From the NCBI GenBank assembly GCA_964371995.1, contig CAYJPG010000006.1, forward strand, positions 1-64,000: a stretch of 64,000 bases of DNA. The letters run 5' to 3'. This DNA is from SHZI01 sp964371995 (GTDB lineage Bacteria > Pseudomonadota > Gammaproteobacteria > Steroidobacterales > GCA-2729495). The position numbers and the translations under genes are program-made. The notes beneath the pieces are model-generated. The model saw nothing but the letters and a program-made list of their open reading frames with translations. It had not been told where the DNA came from and ran no database searches. This document shows positions 41,290 through 50,644 of this stretch, piece by piece. Numbering within the stretch: position 1 is the stretch's first letter; every line of letters begins with the position of its first letter.

Positions 41290-43863
41290 TTAGGGGGCGC
41301 CGAAACGATAGTTTACGCGCAGCCCGACCTGGCGCTGATCCGGCTTGATCGGCGTCTGATTGCCGGGCAGGACGAAGGTGCTCGGCGGGCCATCGGGTGA
41401 AAAACTGCCGCCGAAGAAAGCGATGCCCTGGTTATAGGTGTTGCGAAACGAGGACTTGATGGTGTCATCCTCAAAGGCATTGTCCACGTAGGCGATGATG
41501 TCCCACTGCTTGTTCACGATGCCGAGGCGGAAATCAGCCGTCGTATAGGCATCGAACTTCACGGTGTTGACCGCATCCTGATAGCGATCGTCCTGATAGA
41601 TCAGGTCGCCCTCGAACAGCCAGTCGGTTTCGCCAACCAGCGGTTTGCGGTATGAAAAGCCGCCGACAAATGCGTGTTTGGGCGCATATTCGAGTTCGTT
41701 GCCGGACAGGTTGATCTGGCAGAAGTCATCATCGACACCGTTGCTGCCCTTGCCCGGATCGGCGACGATGGTGCAATTCCCTGCATCAGCAATCGTGCCC
41801 GGGCCCTTGCTCAACAGGGTGAAGTCGTCGTATTCCGTGTTGAGGTAGGTATACGAACCATTCAGCCGCAGCGCCTCTGTCGCCTGCCAGGCAATATCGA
41901 GTTCAAGGCCATAGACGGTAGCCTTGGATGCATTGACCGGTGCGGCAAACAACAGGCCCGAATCCGGATCCTGTTTCTGCGAGGACACCAGCTTGTCGTC
42001 GAACTCCTGGTAGAAGAGCGAGGTGTTCAGCACCAGTCGCTTGTCCAGCCAGTCGGTCTTGGCACCAATTTCGTAAACGTTGAGGGTTTCATCGTTGAAG
42101 CGGCTCGACGCCGGATCAAAGCCCGTCAGCGCGCCGACGATACTGATGCCCTTCGGCTTGGTCGCGTTGGCCCATGACAGGTAGTACATCGCATCATCCG
42201 ATGCCTGCCATTGCAGCGTCACTTTCGGTGAGAAGAAGGTGTCGGTCACCTTGTCAGACAGGGTGCCATACGCTGCTGACAGGGCAGCAGGGAAGTTCGC
42301 ACACGGCGGGAACGTCAGACCGCGTGAGTCCACCGCCCGGGGAAGGGCACACAGTGGGCCGGTCTCGTCGGGATCACGCCGGTTGGGACCTGTCACCTTG
42401 ACCTCTTCGTCGGAATAACGGCCCTCAAGGATCAGCTTCCAGCGGTCGATGAATTCCCATTCCACCAGTCCGTACACGGACCAGTGATCGGTGTCCTGGC
42501 TCCATGGGTCGATATAGCGCAGTGCGTCAGAGCTGATCGCCGCGATCTGCGGCGCGCAGTTCACGCCTGCTGCAAAGGGCAGTGCCGCATTCGAGATGCA
42601 GTTGACGCTGCCATCCTGAACATCCTTGCTTTCAGTCCAGTACAGGGCGCCAACCGTCCATGCTACGGCACCGTCTGTTGTCGACTGCAGGCGCAGCTCC
42701 TGGCTGAACAGGTCGGTTTCATCGCGCAGCCAGAACTCGGCACCGGTGGTCTTGCCCGCCGCCGACACGCTGCCTTCGCGACGCCCGTCCTCAAAACTGA
42801 ATACATCGCTGGTCGCGAAGTGGGTCAGTGAGGTGAACTTCATCCCGTCGAAGTCCACACCGATGTCGAGGGTATTTCGCCAGATTTCCCGATCGGTGCC
42901 CGGGTAATCGGCACCGGTACGCGGGTCTTCCGACAGCGTGACCGCGAGTTCATCGCCATTCGGCAGGCTGTTGACCGATACGATCTGCGTGAGATTGGGA
43001 TTGATGGCCGGACTGAGCGGGCCCGCGCCATCCGGATCGGTACGCGCACTCAGCGGAATGTCCTTCAGCTCGGTGGGCGTGATCGCTGAATAGGGCGCCT
43101 GCTCGATGGTGTCATCCGTGTACTCGGTATGGAAGGTCGCAGAAACCCGGTCATTGACGTTCCAGACGAGGGTGCCGGACACCCCTTCGCCGTCCGCACC
43201 ACCGATATCCTGGCCGGTGACGGAGTTCTTGTAGAAACCATTGTGGTTCCAGCTCGCCACATTGATACTGCCGAGCAGGGTTTCGCCGAGCAGTGGACCA
43301 CTGAGGCTGCCCTTTACTTCCAGCTTGCCGTTATCGCCGATATCCGTGCCAACCCGCGCCTGGAAATCCTTCGACGGCTTGCGGGTAATGTAGTTGACCG
43401 CACCGGCAAAGGCCGTACGACCATAAAGGGCGTTCTGCGGACCCTTGACCACCTCGATCCGCTCAAGGTCGAAGAGACGCGGATTCAGGAGCAGGCCACC
43501 ACCGTTGGTCTGGATCGCCTGCGAGGCAATATCGATACCGTCTACCAGGACGGCCACATTCTGCCGGCCGCGCGTGGGCGCGAGACCACGGATCGTGATC
43601 CGCGTGTCCTGCGATGCAAAGCCCTGGTCAAAAATCACACTGGAGCTGAATTTGCTGACATCGGCAACGCTCGCGATGTTCAGCTTCTCTATATCGGCAG
43701 CTGTCAGCACCGATACCGCAACCGGTACCGTCTGCAGGTTTTCCTCCCGCTTGCGGGCGCTGACGATGATTTCTTCCAGCGCCGAGGCCATCGGCGCCAC
43801 CATGATCAATGAGATACCGAGAACACTGCCGCGTAACAGATGACTGCGGAACTTCGTCTGCAT
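41290..43863 (-). CDS. TonB-dependent outer-membrane receptor, second copy
   Basis: 857 residues. Signal peptide (about 10-31), plug domain 'LEEIIVSARKREENLQTVP' with 'VEVVKGPQNALYGRTAFAGAVNY', and a beta barrel ending in 'VGLRVNYRF'. Same class as the receptor at 33917 but clearly diverged. A Gly-rich ribosome-binding site (GGGGG) precedes the ATG at 43863. It is divergent from the LysR gene at 44027, so the LysR protein probably controls it and perhaps the downstream amine oxidase, SDR and LLM genes, all on the same strand. Confidence 0.92.
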   Translation of the reverse strand: MQTKFRSHLLRGSVLGISLIMVAPMASALEEIIVSARKREENLQTVPVAVSVLTAADIEKLNIASVADVSKFSSSVIFDQGFASQDTRITIRGLAPTRGRQNVAVLVDGIDIASQAIQTNGGGLLLNPRLFDLERIEVVKGPQNALYGRTAFAGAVNYITRKPSKDFQARVGTDIGDNGKLEVKGSLSGPLLGETLLGSINVASWNHNGFYKNSVTGQDIGGADGEGVSGTLVWNVNDRVSATFHTEYTDDTIEQAPYSAITPTELKDIPLSARTDPDGAGPLSPAINPNLTQIVSVNSLPNGDELAVTLSEDPRTGADYPGTDREIWRNTLDIGVDFDGMKFTSLTHFATSDVFSFEDGRREGSVSAAGKTTGAEFWLRDETDLFSQELRLQSTTDGAVAWTVGALYWTESKDVQDGSVNCISNAALPFAAGVNCAPQIAAISSDALRYIDPWSQDTDHWSVYGLVEWEFIDRWKLILEGRYSDEEVKVTGPNRRDPDETGPLCALPRAVDSRGLTFPPCANFPAALSAAYGTLSDKVTDTFFSPKVTLQWQASDDAMYYLSWANATKPKGISIVGALTGFDPASSRFNDETLNVYEIGAKTDWLDKRLVLNTSLFYQEFDDKLVSSQKQDPDSGLLFAAPVNASKATVYGLELDIAWQATEALRLNGSYTYLNTEYDDFTLLSKGPGTIADAGNCTIVADPGKGSNGVDDDFCQINLSGNELEYAPKHAFVGGFSYRKPLVGETDWLFEGDLIYQDDRYQDAVNTVKFDAYTTADFRLGIVNKQWDIIAYVDNAFEDDTIKSSFRNTYNQGIAFFGGSFSPDGPPSTFVLPGNQTPIKPDQRQVGLRVNYRFGAP

Positions 43864-44026
43864 TTTGAACCCCCATTTGCACAACCGGCCACGCGCCCGA
43901 CAGGCCGCATGACTCACCCCGTGGCGGCGAGAGTATAAACACGGCGCGCACAGAACCAGCAATTGTTATTCTTGTTTGACAAGCTGCCGTTGTTTCTCGA
44001 AGCGGCGCAAAAAAGGCAGGGACGCG

Positions 44027-44947
44027 ATGGAATTCAGACAACTGCAGCACTTTCTGGCGGTCGTCGAGACCGGGAGTTTTCACAAGGCGGCCGCTCGCGT
44101 CAATATCACGCCACAGGCGATCAGCCGCAGCATCCAGCAACTTGAAAAAGAGTGCGGGGGGCGCCTGCTTGAGCGCAAGAAGGGGACCCGTCACAGCGTC
44201 GGGCCCACCGGATTCGGCCTGATGCTCCTGCCCAGGGCAGAGCGGGCGCTGGCCGAACTCAGGATGTTCCGTGATGAGATTGAGAACGTCATGGGTACCG
44301 GTCGCGAAATGGTACGCCTCGGCGCCACGCCAACCGTAACGCGCAGCCTGATGCCCGCCGCTATCCGTTCATTCCGTGCAAAGCGGCCAGCTGTCCGGGT
44401 ACAGGTCATGCGTCAGGTCACGCATATCGTTCTTGAACAACTTGGCAGCGGCCTCTACGACATTGCAATTTGCGACGAACCGGAAGAACGGCTCGACGCC
44501 CGCTTCAGCGCCGAGACGCTCTACAGCGATCGCAATATTTTTGTCGCCCGGAGGGACCATCAGTGGGCCAGCGAAGGGCGGCTGGAACTCAAGACTCTGA
44601 TGGACGCCGAGTGGGCCATCGTCGGCCCCTTCTGCCGCCTGTGGAACGAGTTGCGCGACATTTACTCGTGGGCCGGCCTCGCGCCGCCCCGACACAGCAT
44701 GGAGAGCAACTCGGTGGAACTCTGCGTTCAGCAGCTGCTGAACGATGACTATGTCTCGTTTCTCCCGGCCCGGCTCGTGAGCGCAGAGCTGCGCAGTGGC
44801 GTACTGGTAAAGCTTCCGGTCCGGCAACCGAAGCCGCGCAGCTGGCCCTGCCTGCTGGTCATGCGAACCGACAGCAAGCCAGGACCAACCGCGGCGGAAT
44901 TCATCGAGACCGTGCGTTCGGCCGCGAAAAAACTGCCGCGGTTGTAA
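44027..44947 (+). CDS. LysR-type transcriptional regulator
   Basis: 306 residues. N-terminal winged helix 'FRQLQHFLAVVETGSFHKAAARVNITPQAISRSIQQLEKE' (5-45) and a C-terminal type 2 periplasmic-binding-like effector domain (90-295). AAAAGGCAGGG precedes the start. Divergently placed to the second TonB receptor; LysR proteins often regulate the divergent neighbour, so the receptor-amine oxidase-SDR-LLM run is the predicted target. Effector unknown. Confidence 0.88.
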   Translation: MEFRQLQHFLAVVETGSFHKAAARVNITPQAISRSIQQLEKECGGRLLERKKGTRHSVGPTGFGLMLLPRAERALAELRMFRDEIENVMGTGREMVRLGATPTVTRSLMPAAIRSFRAKRPAVRVQVMRQVTHIVLEQLGSGLYDIAICDEPEERLDARFSAETLYSDRNIFVARRDHQWASEGRLELKTLMDAEWAIVGPFCRLWNELRDIYSWAGLAPPRHSMESNSVELCVQQLLNDDYVSFLPARLVSAELRSGVLVKLPVRQPKPRSWPCLLVMRTDSKPGPTAAEFIETVRSAAKKLPRL

Positions 44948-44957
44948 ACCGGCGAGC

Positions 44958-45326
44958 CTATTCGACGATTTCGGCCCGCGTGCTCTGGATGAAATTCACG
45001 ACGTCGGCACGTTCGGCCGGCGGCAGATTGAAGACATCAAGCGTTGCGTTGAGATGCGCGATGAATGCCGTCCAGTCGCGCTCGCTCACTTTCATACCCA
45101 CATGCGAGAGCTTCATGTCGCGTCCGGTGTAGTACATCGGTCCGCCAGCCTGTGAACACAGGAAATCTACCAGCAGCTGCTTTTCGCGTTCGATGCCGTC
45201 GGCACCGCGATTCTGCCAGAAACGTCCGAGCGTCGCATCGGCCTGCAAACGCGGCAACAGATTATTGACCACGGCACGAACTGCATCGTAGCCACCGAGG
45301 CGTTCATAAAGCGATTTTTCACTCAT
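44958..45326 (-). CDS. Group I truncated haemoglobin
   Basis: 122 residues, the usual length for a group I truncated globin. 'SLYERLGGYDAVRAVVNNLLPRL' starts the fold; the proximal His lies in 'DMKLSHVGMKVSERDW', and a Phe-Trp pair 'GRFWQNRG' is seen at the CD corner. These globins bind O2 or NO. It is divergent from the second LLM gene and convergent with the LysR gene, suggesting a place in the same block. Confidence 0.85.
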   Translation of the reverse strand: MSEKSLYERLGGYDAVRAVVNNLLPRLQADATLGRFWQNRGADGIEREKQLLVDFLCSQAGGPMYYTGRDMKLSHVGMKVSERDWTAFIAHLNATLDVFNLPPAERADVVNFIQSTRAEIVE

Positions 45327-45418
45327 TTCATTTTTCCATCAGTTGAGGGTGCTGCAACCAGTCGCGCACTTGAGTAGCATCAGGCCATTCATCGCTTCAC
45401 ATCATTCTGGTACGGAAA

Positions 45419-46459
45419 ATGCAAATCGAAATCATTCTCGAACCCGATCTCAGGCCAGAGCAGGTTACCGAACTGGCGGTCGCCGCCGAGGGTTACGGTA
45501 TCCGGGCCCTGTGGCATTCAAACTATCACGCCCACTGGGACCCTTTCGTCACGCTGGTACCAGCGGCCATGGCGACTAAAAAGATACTCCTCGGCGTGCT
45601 GGCTGTCAGCCCTTACGAGTTTCACCCGCTGAAGATGGCCAACTCGATCCTGAGCCTCAACGAAATCAGCAAGGGCCGCGCCATGCTCGCCGTCGGCGGT
45701 GGCGGTGCGGTACTGAGTTCCATCGGCACGACCATCGATTACAAGAAGCTGCGCATCGTGCGCGGCGTCCGCGAAGCGGTGGATATCCTCAAGTCCGCCA
45801 CCACCGGAAAATTCAGCATGGGTTACAAGGGCGAGATCTTCCAGGTGACCCGGCCCCACAAGATGGGCTGGGCAAAATCGCGCCCGCCGCGCATCTATAC
45901 CTGCTCAACCGCGCCGCAGATGCTGCGTATGGGGGCGGAAGTGGCCGATGGCCTGCAAATGAGTGATGTGGCCATACCGATGATCGGCGAGGCGATGGAG
46001 AACGTGCGCGCCGGACTCGCCCGGCGCAAGGCGCCGGCTGAAGATTTCCGTACCGGCAACTTCTGGGCCTGGCATATAAAAAAGGATCGCGACAAGTCAA
46101 TGTATGAAGCGCGGCGGGAACTCGTGTTCCGCGGTGAAATGGTGCCGCCATTTACCGGTTTGCATCACTTCCTCGACGAAAAGGACGTGCAGTACGTGAA
46201 GGACAACTGGGCCAACTTCGCCAAGGCCTACTGGACACGCTCAGGCGTCATCGAAGGCGCGCCCGAAGCGATGGTGAACCACCTGATCGCCGAGCTGTCC
46301 TCCGCCGGTGACCTCGGCAATATCGAGCAGGAACTGGTCCGCTACCGGAAGTTCGCGGCAGCTGGTCTCAGCGATCTGGCGCTGCGCCTCTTCGATGAGC
46401 CGATGGACGGCCTGAAGCTGATCGCCGAGCACGTCGTCCCGGCATTCGAACGCGCCTGA
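45419..46459 (+). CDS. Luciferase-like (LLM) flavin-dependent oxidoreductase, copy 2
   Basis: 346 residues, clearly homologous along its length to the LLM protein at 37917-38930 ('MQIEIILEPDLRPEQVTELAV', 'ATKKILLGVLAVSPYEFHPLKM', 'AVGGGGAV', 'ELSSAGDLGNIEQELVRYRKFAAAG'). Same TIM-barrel superfamily. It is transcribed alone from a region shared with the truncated haemoglobin. The copies lie at either end of the amine oxidase/TonB receptor part of the block. Confidence 0.85.
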   Translation: MQIEIILEPDLRPEQVTELAVAAEGYGIRALWHSNYHAHWDPFVTLVPAAMATKKILLGVLAVSPYEFHPLKMANSILSLNEISKGRAMLAVGGGGAVLSSIGTTIDYKKLRIVRGVREAVDILKSATTGKFSMGYKGEIFQVTRPHKMGWAKSRPPRIYTCSTAPQMLRMGAEVADGLQMSDVAIPMIGEAMENVRAGLARRKAPAEDFRTGNFWAWHIKKDRDKSMYEARRELVFRGEMVPPFTGLHHFLDEKDVQYVKDNWANFAKAYWTRSGVIEGAPEAMVNHLIAELSSAGDLGNIEQELVRYRKFAAAGLSDLALRLFDEPMDGLKLIAEHVVPAFERA

Positions 46460-46471
46460 GCCTGCTCCGAC

Positions 46472-46651
46472 TCAGGCGTCCTGGGCCTGGGCAAGATTGA
46501 GGGCCGCGGGGAAGAGGATTTCGTTCTCCTTGCGCACATGCTCGGTGGTGTCGGTCGCAAAGGCCGCGAGTTCATCGAGCAGCGCCGGAATCAGCAGGGC
46601 ACCGGGCGGCGGCTGGCCGGCCGGAACAGCTTCAACAGGTTTTTGCGGCAT
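46472..46651 (-). CDS. Hemerythrin-like C-terminal fragment (59 residues)
   Basis: Short frame not long enough for usual gene callers: MPQKPVEAVPAGQPPPG, then a helix with H-x3-E in 'TEHVRKENEILFPAAL'. This resembles the last di-iron helix of hemerythrin/RIC (ScdA/YtfE) proteins, where the family pattern is HI-x2-EN-x2-LFPRAL. An in-frame TGA lies just upstream, so the rest of the four-helix bundle is missing. It is a fragment of a decayed iron-sulfur-repair gene or a very small protein, next to the hemX start. Whether it is translated is not known. Confidence 0.45.
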   Translation of the reverse strand: MPQKPVEAVPAGQPPPGALLIPALLDELAAFATDTTEHVRKENEILFPAALNLAQAQDA

Positions 46652-46716
46652 GGATGCACCCGACGATCACTGGCAGAATGGGCTACCGCTGGACCTGCCA
46701 CCGGACATTCCCGAAG

Positions 46717-47814
46717 ATGAATCAATATACGCCGGCCACCGATACCGCTGCAGCCGCCGTGCGGACGGACGATAGCGCAGCGCCGCCGGGCAGCCGGCAT
46801 TCCCAGGCAATCAGCATAGCGCTGCTGGCCCTCGGTATCGCCGTGGCGATGGCAGTCTACGTCTGGATCGGGCAGCGCTCGGGCGTCGGTCCGCAGCTCG
46901 CGGAGCTGCAGAAAGAGGCGAGCGTCAGGACCTCCGAACTCGCTGCACTCAAGGCGCGCGTCGATGAATTCAGCGCCGGGCGACGTCGCCTGGATGAAGA
47001 CATGGACCGGCTCGCCGAGCGGATCAGCCAGGAAACAGAAGCACTCGGTACGCTCCCTGCCCGTATCGACACCCTTCAGGAAGCGGTCGATCGTTTCGCC
47101 GGTGCCGGCGACAAGGTGCGGGCGGCCTGGCTGCTGGCAGAAGCGGAACACTACATGCGCATCGCCAATGCCCAGCTGGGGCTGGCCGGTGAGGTAGATG
47201 TCGCCCAGACCTCGCTGGGCCTGGCCGACGATACCCTGCGCGAACTCAACGACCCGCGCATGACACCGGTGCGCAAGCAGCTCGCCAAAGAGCTCAACGA
47301 GCTGAGGGCCATTCCCCGGCCCGATACCGAGGGTATCGTCCTGACGCTGGGCGGCATCGCCGACAGCCTGGAGGACCTGCCGCTCAAGAACTCGATGCCG
47401 GACACCTTCCGCGAAACCCCCGCAGAACCGGCCGGGGAACTCACCGGCTTTAGCCGTGCCGTGGCGACCGTGCGTGCTGCGCTGGCCAGCCTGGTAACCA
47501 TCCGCCGGGCAGATGATCCGATTTCGCCGCTGCTCTCCGATGCGCAGAAGACAGTTCTGATCCGCAGTCTGGATCTGGAACTGCAGCTGGCCCGACTGGC
47601 CATCATGCGCGGTGATGCGGGTATGTTTCGCCGTTCCATCGATGCCGCCACGGAACGCGTTGCCGACCAGTTCGATCCGATGTCCGGGGATGTGCAGTCA
47701 GCGCTGGATTCGCTCAAGGCGTTGTCGGCGGTCCGGCTGCCCGAGGAACTGCCGGATATATCGGCGTCGCTGAACATGCTGCTGCGCCTGACAAACGCCG
47801 GGAAAGACAAATGA
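46717..47814 (+). CDS. hemX: HemX-like membrane protein (uroporphyrinogen operon)
   Basis: 365 residues. Cytosolic N-terminus (1-37), one membrane helix (about 40-58), then a long coiled-coil and helical periplasmic part ('ELQKEASVRTSELAALKARVDE...'), and a C-terminal HemX domain. HemX usually follows hemC and hemD. Here it follows the hemerythrin fragment and hemCD are absent from the window. The stop overlaps hemY by ATGA, so the pair is coupled. Upstream ATG 46654 would give a nonconserved extension. Confidence 0.8.
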   Translation: MNQYTPATDTAAAAVRTDDSAAPPGSRHSQAISIALLALGIAVAMAVYVWIGQRSGVGPQLAELQKEASVRTSELAALKARVDEFSAGRRRLDEDMDRLAERISQETEALGTLPARIDTLQEAVDRFAGAGDKVRAAWLLAEAEHYMRIANAQLGLAGEVDVAQTSLGLADDTLRELNDPRMTPVRKQLAKELNELRAIPRPDTEGIVLTLGGIADSLEDLPLKNSMPDTFRETPAEPAGELTGFSRAVATVRAALASLVTIRRADDPISPLLSDAQKTVLIRSLDLELQLARLAIMRGDAGMFRRSIDAATERVADQFDPMSGDVQSALDSLKALSAVRLPEELPDISASLNMLLRLTNAGKDK

Positions 47815-49037
47815 AAGCCGGCTTCACGATCATCGTCGCGCTGATGATCGGAGCGCTTGCCGCTCACCTGGTGCTGCCTGACAACGGCTACGCCCTGATC
47901 AACTTTCGCGGCTATATCGTCGAGACCTCGGTACCGGTACTCGTTCTGCTGCTGATACTGGCCTACCTCACCGTGCGCACCCTGGTCTACATCTGGCAGG
48001 CGCCGCGCCGGCTTGGCGAAGCCTGGGCACGCGGTCGTGCGAGAAGCGCCGGCAAGAAAGCGACCCAGGGCTATATCGCACTCGCCGAAGGCCGCCTGGC
48101 CCAGGGCGAACGACTGCTGACCCGCGGTGCCCGTCACTCCGAAACACCGCTGCTCAACTACCTCGCCGCCGCCCGCGCCGCGCAGATGCAGGGCGACCGG
48201 CAGCGGCGAGACGCGTGGCTCAACATGGCCTGCGTACAGGAGCCGGCTGCCACCGATGCCGTGCTGCTGACCCAGGCCGAACTGCAGCTGGAAGACGGTC
48301 AGTACACTGAGGCGCTGGCCAGCCTGAACCGTGTCCGTGAGCGGCAGCCGGGCCACGCGCAGGCGCTCAAGCTGCTCGGCGACCTGCATCAGCGGCGCAA
48401 GGAATGGCAGCCGCTGGCCGCGCTGCTGCCGCTGATCCGGCGGCACGGCAATGTGCCACCGGATATGCTCGACGAGTGGGGCGTGGCCGCGTGGAGCAAC
48501 ATGATGGCCACATTGCACACCGATCGCAGCGCCCTCGAACGCCTCTGGGATGACGTGCCGCGCCATCTGCGCCGCGAGCCGCGGCTGACCCTGGCGCGCG
48601 CGCAGGCGCTGATCGCCTGCGGTGGCGTCGACGATGCCGAGCTGGAGATCCGGCGCACGCTTAAAGACGACTGGAGCGAGGCACTGGTCAAGCTCTATGG
48701 TGAACTCCCGGTTGCAGATCCCGCTGCCCACCTGAAGCGCATCGAAGCATGGCTGAAGGAACATCCCGAAGATCCCGCCCTGCTGCTGGCCGCCGGGCGC
48801 ACCTGTGTCCGGCACCAGCTGTGGGGCAAGGCGCGCAGCTATTTCGAAGCCAGCCTGGCGATCCGTGCGGTTCCGGAAACCTACCGCGCACTCGGCCAGT
48901 TGATGGCGCAGGTCGGCGAGGCGCAGTCTGCCTCACGGGCATTTGAACGCGGGCTGTCGATGGCAACCAAGTCACCGCTGCCGGGCTCGGCAGCGACCAG
49001 CACATTGCCCGCCGCTTCCAGCCGCGCCGCGATCTGA
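47811..49037 (+). CDS. hemY: HemY-like TPR membrane protein
   Basis: 408 residues. Two N-terminal membrane helices (about 5-25 and 42-62; 'FRGYIVETSVPVLVLLLILAYL' is the HemY_N signature) and a cytosolic or periplasmic region of tetratricopeptide-type repeats from about 80 to the end. It is not the protoporphyrinogen oxidase of the same name. Coupled to hemX. Its stop abuts the nudC stop (gap zero, tail to tail). Confidence 0.88.
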   Translation: MKAGFTIIVALMIGALAAHLVLPDNGYALINFRGYIVETSVPVLVLLLILAYLTVRTLVYIWQAPRRLGEAWARGRARSAGKKATQGYIALAEGRLAQGERLLTRGARHSETPLLNYLAAARAAQMQGDRQRRDAWLNMACVQEPAATDAVLLTQAELQLEDGQYTEALASLNRVRERQPGHAQALKLLGDLHQRRKEWQPLAALLPLIRRHGNVPPDMLDEWGVAAWSNMMATLHTDRSALERLWDDVPRHLRREPRLTLARAQALIACGGVDDAELEIRRTLKDDWSEALVKLYGELPVADPAAHLKRIEAWLKEHPEDPALLLAAGRTCVRHQLWGKARSYFEASLAIRAVPETYRALGQLMAQVGEAQSASRAFERGLSMATKSPLPGSAATSTLPAASSRAAI

Positions 49038-49993
49038 TCAGGCGCGCCTTGATTCGCCGGCAGCCCAGTCCACAGCGAGGCTGGAAAGACCCGGTCCTGG
49101 AACCTGGTCGAACCAGCTCTCTATCAGGCGGAAAGCGATCGAAATCGGCGGCGGCAGCTGCACCCGGCCCGCGATAATGTCGGCGCGCGACAACCATCGC
49201 GCTTCGATGAGTTCGCCATCGTTAAGGCGAATATCGCTGCTGCGCGCCTCGGCATGGAAACCGAGCATTAGCGCCGANNNNNNNNNNNNNNNNNNNNNNN
49301 NNNNNNNNNNNNNNNNNNNGTCGCATCGGCCACGACAATATTGGTTTCTTCACGGACTTCGCGGATCACCGCTTCTTCCAGCGTCTCACCCGGCTCGACG
49401 AAGCCGGCGATGGTCGAAAAGCGGCCCTCCGCCCAGCTGGCCTGTCGCCCGAGCAGGCACTGCTCACCCCGGTGGACGAGCACGATCACGGCCGGATCAA
49501 TGCGCGGAAAGCAACGCTGCGCACAGGATTCATTGCTGCAGGCCATGACGAATCCGCCCTCGGCCAGCTGGTTTGGCGCACCGCAGACACCGCAATGGCG
49601 ATGACGTTCCTGCCAGATGATCATGGCCCGCGCGTAGGCCAGCAAGGCCGCGTCGGCCTCGCTGACCTGGCTCACGATCTCGCGCAGGCCGAGAAATCCC
49701 GCGCCGGGCAGCCCGCGTGGCGGCGCCTCGCCGCGCAATTCCACGGCAAACAGTGCGCGGCCGGCACGCCGGCCCAGAAACACCATGGTCTCGTGCCCCG
49801 TGGCAACAAGTTCCAGCTCTTCGCGACGACAGTCGGCCACGAATCCGTCACGCACCATGCAACGCGACTGCCAGACCGGCAGAAAACGGGTTTCTGTCTC
49901 GGCAAATGCGGCAGCCAGCGCCTCCGGAAGCTGGCGCAATTCCGCCAGGCGCTCGATGCCGGCACCACTGAAAGTGAGCCTGGCGATAGTCAT
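49038..49993 (-). CDS. nudC: NAD+ diphosphatase / RNA de-NADding hydrolase NudC, interrupted by an assembly gap
   Basis: About 305 residues across a gap. Zinc ribbon 'CGVCGAPNQLAEGG'...'CSNESCAQRC', SQPWPFP region missing in the N run, and Nudix box 'GFVEPGETLEEAVIREVREET', then 'SALMLGFHAEA' on the other side. The N run at 49278-49319 (42 N) breaks the frame, since the two halves are not in the same frame with this spacing. The enzyme hydrolyses NADH and removes NAD caps from RNA. Convergent with hemY. Confidence 0.9.
49278..49319. other. Scaffold gap (42 N)
   Basis: Placeholder N run inside nudC, covering the expected SQPWPFP motif. About 40 bases are expected to be missing, so the run is close to the real size but not exact, because the reading frames on the two sides differ. 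Confidence 0.95.
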
Positions 49994-50002
49994 GGCTTCA
50001 GG

Positions 50003-50557
50003 TTACGCGTGATCCTTGACTTCGCAAAACGGGCAACGCTCGTAGTCCAGCGCATAGGCGTCGCGCACATAGGGACCATCGCACAGCGCGCACCAGGCCA
50101 GCTGAAGTTCGTGCGTGCGGACCAGCGACCTCAGCAGATTCCACGCCCACTCAAAGGAAAGTTGTGGCCGATGGTGCAGATCCAGATAGGCCTCATAGGC
50201 GTCGCAGAAGCGGCAGCCCATGACGTTGGGCGGAACATTCAGGGCGCGCAGGCTCCGGCCGGAGGCATCTACTTCGGCAACGCGGCTGTGGACCAGCAAG
50301 CCGGCGATCAGGCTCGCCTCTCCCTGACGCTGCGCGGTGGTCACGAAAGGTGCGATCTGGCTGGGCGTCTTGCCGCGTCGCCGACGCACTGTGTTGCGCT
50401 GGCCCGGGAAGTAGCTGGCATAGATCTTCCGGATCCGGTCTTCCGTAAAGCCCGTACACAGACGGATCGTGCCCGTGCGTGCCTCATGGCGAATCATGCG
50501 AACAGCGAGATCGAAGCGGTCACGCTCGGCGGCATAGCGATCATCTGTGGCGCGCAT
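50003..50557 (-). CDS. FlhC-like transcriptional regulator
   Basis: 184 residues. The C-terminal part follows FlhC: 'SFEWAWNLLRSLVRTHELQLAWCALCDG' and 'DYERCPFCE' give the C-x2-C...C-x2-C zinc site, and 'DRFDLAVRMIRHEARTGTIRLCTGFTEDRIRKIYASYF' resembles the FlhC N-terminus. FlhC with FlhD forms the master activator of flagellar genes in enterics and some betaproteobacteria. No flagellar genes are nearby. It is divergent from the FlhD-like gene at 50652. Its target genes are unknown. Confidence 0.7.
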   Translation of the reverse strand: MRATDDRYAAERDRFDLAVRMIRHEARTGTIRLCTGFTEDRIRKIYASYFPGQRNTVRRRRGKTPSQIAPFVTTAQRQGEASLIAGLLVHSRVAEVDASGRSLRALNVPPNVMGCRFCDAYEAYLDLHHRPQLSFEWAWNLLRSLVRTHELQLAWCALCDGPYVRDAYALDYERCPFCEVKDHA

Positions 50558-50577
50558 ATATACCTCGTATTATTACC

Positions 50578-50644
50578 ATATTTGGTCATTTGGGACCAAA
50601 AACCACTACATTGCCTATTTATTTGTAATATCAGGACCAAATAT
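50578..50644. promoter_or_regulatory. Repeated GACCAAA boxes between the FlhC- and FlhD-like genes
   Basis: An AT-rich 95-base gap holds three copies of one element: ATATTTGGTC (50578-50587, inverted), GACCAAA (50594-50600) and GACCAAATAT (50635-50644). The first and third are a perfect inverted repeat of 10 bases, and the first two form a close palindrome (TTTGGTC-N6-GACCAAA). The density and symmetry suggest binding sites controlling both genes. Confidence 0.5.

Noticed and set aside
37917..46459. Island between the two LLM genes as a composite transposon
   Set aside because: The paralogs are in opposite orientation and too diverged to be recent repeats; no transposase or flanking inverted repeats were seen.
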